Assembly: GCA_003136335.1 (NCBI GenBank)
Contig: PLEA01000148.1
Location: forward strand, 1 to 7,159
DNA: 7,159 nucleotides
From: Acidobacteriaceae bacterium
GTDB lineage: Bacteria; Acidobacteriota; Terriglobia; Terriglobales; SbA1
Reading direction: 5' to 3'
In this document: positions 6,510-7,159 of the stretch, piece by piece
Layout: each line of letters starts with the position of its first letter
Numbering within the stretch: the stretch's first letter is position 1
Translations under genes and position numbers: made by a program
The notes under the pieces: model-generated
Seen by the model: the letters and a program-made list of their open reading frames with translations, nothing else
Told to the model about the DNA's origin: nothing
Databases searched by the model: none

Positions 6510-7061
6510 ATGATCACCGACTGCCACATCCACATCCAGCCTATGGAAATGTTCAAGCCCCATGCGCTGGAGCTGATGAAAAAGAAGCGGCCAAACTTCG
6601 ACCAGATCGTCGAGTTCTGCCGCTCGCCCAAAGCTTTCCTCAAGTACCTGGACGCCAGCGGCATCGACCGGGCCGTGCTCATCAACTACGTTGCCCCCGA
6701 GGTGATCGGGTTCACCAACGGAGTGAATCAGTTCGTCGCCGACTATGTGAAAGAAAATCCGAAGCGCCTGCTCTCATGCGGCAGCCTGCACCCGCGGCAC
6801 ACCACGAACGTACTGGCCGATGTGGAGCACATTCTGCGGTTGGGTCTGCAGATGATCAAAATTCATCCGCCCCACCAGTTACTGTTTCCCAACGACTACC
6901 TGAGCGGCGTGAAAGAACTTGAGATCATTTACCGCGCCGCCGAAGCGAATGGCATACCGGTCATGTTCCACACGGGGACGTCGATTTTTCCCGGTGCGCG
7001 CAACAAGTATGGTGATCCTATTTACCTCGACGATGTTGCCGTCGATTTCCCCAAGCTATAG
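6510..7061 (+). CDS. Amidohydrolase-family (PF04909-type) protein, N-terminal part ending at an in-frame TAG
   Basis: N-terminal part of a TIM-barrel metal-dependent hydrolase of the amidohydrolase-2/ACMSD-like group. DCHIH (4-8) gives the HxH metal ligands H6 and H8. IKIHPP (116-121) and MFHTG (152-156) supply further barrel-strand histidines H119 and H154. The frame ends after 183 residues at TAG (7059-7061), within the usual FPxLxIxLAHGG motif: residues 180-183 read FPKL and ILLAHGG follows the stop in the same frame. The product as read would lack the later metal ligands and should be inactive unless the stop is read through. The gene lies 50 bases after hcrB, with no clear ribosome site. 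In this context it may hydrolyse or decarboxylate a ring-cleavage or aromatic-acid intermediate, but the substrate is unknown. Confidence 0.75.
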   Translation: MITDCHIHIQPMEMFKPHALELMKKKRPNFDQIVEFCRSPKAFLKYLDASGIDRAVLINYVAPEVIGFTNGVNQFVADYVKENPKRLLSCGSLHPRHTTNVLADVEHILRLGLQMIKIHPPHQLLFPNDYLSGVKELEIIYRAAEANGIPVMFHTGTSIFPGARNKYGDPIYLDDVAVDFPKL

Positions 7062-7159
7062 ATCCTGCTGGCTCACGGTGGACGCCCGCTGTGGATGCAG
7101 ACCGCATTCTTTCTGGTGCGGCGGCATCCCAACGTCTATCTCGACATCAGCGGCATCCC
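7062..7159 (+). pseudogene. Continuation of the amidohydrolase beyond the in-frame TAG (runs off window)
   Basis: In the same frame as the preceding 183 codons, the sequence after the TAG reads ILLAHGGRPLW, then RRHPNVYLDISGI, to the window end. These are classic amidohydrolase-2 segments: the LAHGG histidine is a metal or active-site residue, and NVYLDISG follows it in the family. No frameshift is needed, so the only lesion seen is one codon. In relatives the position after FPxL is often lysine, and AAG to TAG is a single change. It could be a recent nonsense mutation, a sequencing or assembly error, or a recoded amber codon; the sequence alone cannot decide. Confidence 0.8.

Overview
The window carries one co-directional (+ strand) cluster for CoA-thioester aromatic metabolism. 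In order it holds: the 3' part of a BoxB-like di-iron benzoyl-CoA epoxygenase (1-948); a crotonase-family hydratase resembling cyclohexa-1,5-dienecarbonyl-CoA hydratase (1073-1855); a single-domain rhodanese (1879-2202); the three subunits of a molybdenum hydroxylase that I assign to the 4-hydroxybenzoyl-CoA reductase (HBCR) family in the order small-large-medium, i.e. hcrC-hcrA-hcrB (2283-6459); and the start of a PF04909-type amidohydrolase whose frame is broken by a TAG at 7059-7061 but continues recognisably to the window end. No RNA genes, insertion sequences or CRISPR arrays were seen.

The strongest diagnostic is in the medium (FAD) subunit. After the TIGGN flavin motif it carries an insert with cysteines at 135, 151, 159 and 168. 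That 16/8/9 spacing is the one I recall for the extra [4Fe-4S] cluster unique to HBCR, and it separates this enzyme from xanthine and CO dehydrogenases. Metabolic reading (inference): 4-hydroxybenzoyl-CoA is dehydroxylated reductively to benzoyl-CoA, which BoxB (with a BoxA reductase not in view) epoxidises for the aerobic box pathway. The Dch-like hydratase is more typical of the anaerobic, ring-reducing route, so the cluster mixes hallmarks of oxygen-dependent and oxygen-independent benzoyl-CoA chemistry. The rhodanese may serve sulfur delivery for the Mo/Fe-S enzyme.

Three gaps hold three different repeat types: a pair of GGCTT(C/T)AGCC palindromes (993-1044); two opposed tracts of 7-bp tandem repeats that can fold into a long hairpin ending 5 bases before hcrC (2211-2279); and a 'cattccgagc-aaagcgaggaatc' type interspersed element between hcrC and hcrA (about 2795-2840). 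The last is open in the hcrA frame and could add a 24-residue repeat-encoded N-terminus.

Organism: moderately high-GC DNA, Shine-Dalgarno-like sites before some genes and these intergenic repeats suggest a free-living soil or sediment bacterium. Acidobacteriota is my best guess, from the repeat style only, and is not proven by the sequence.
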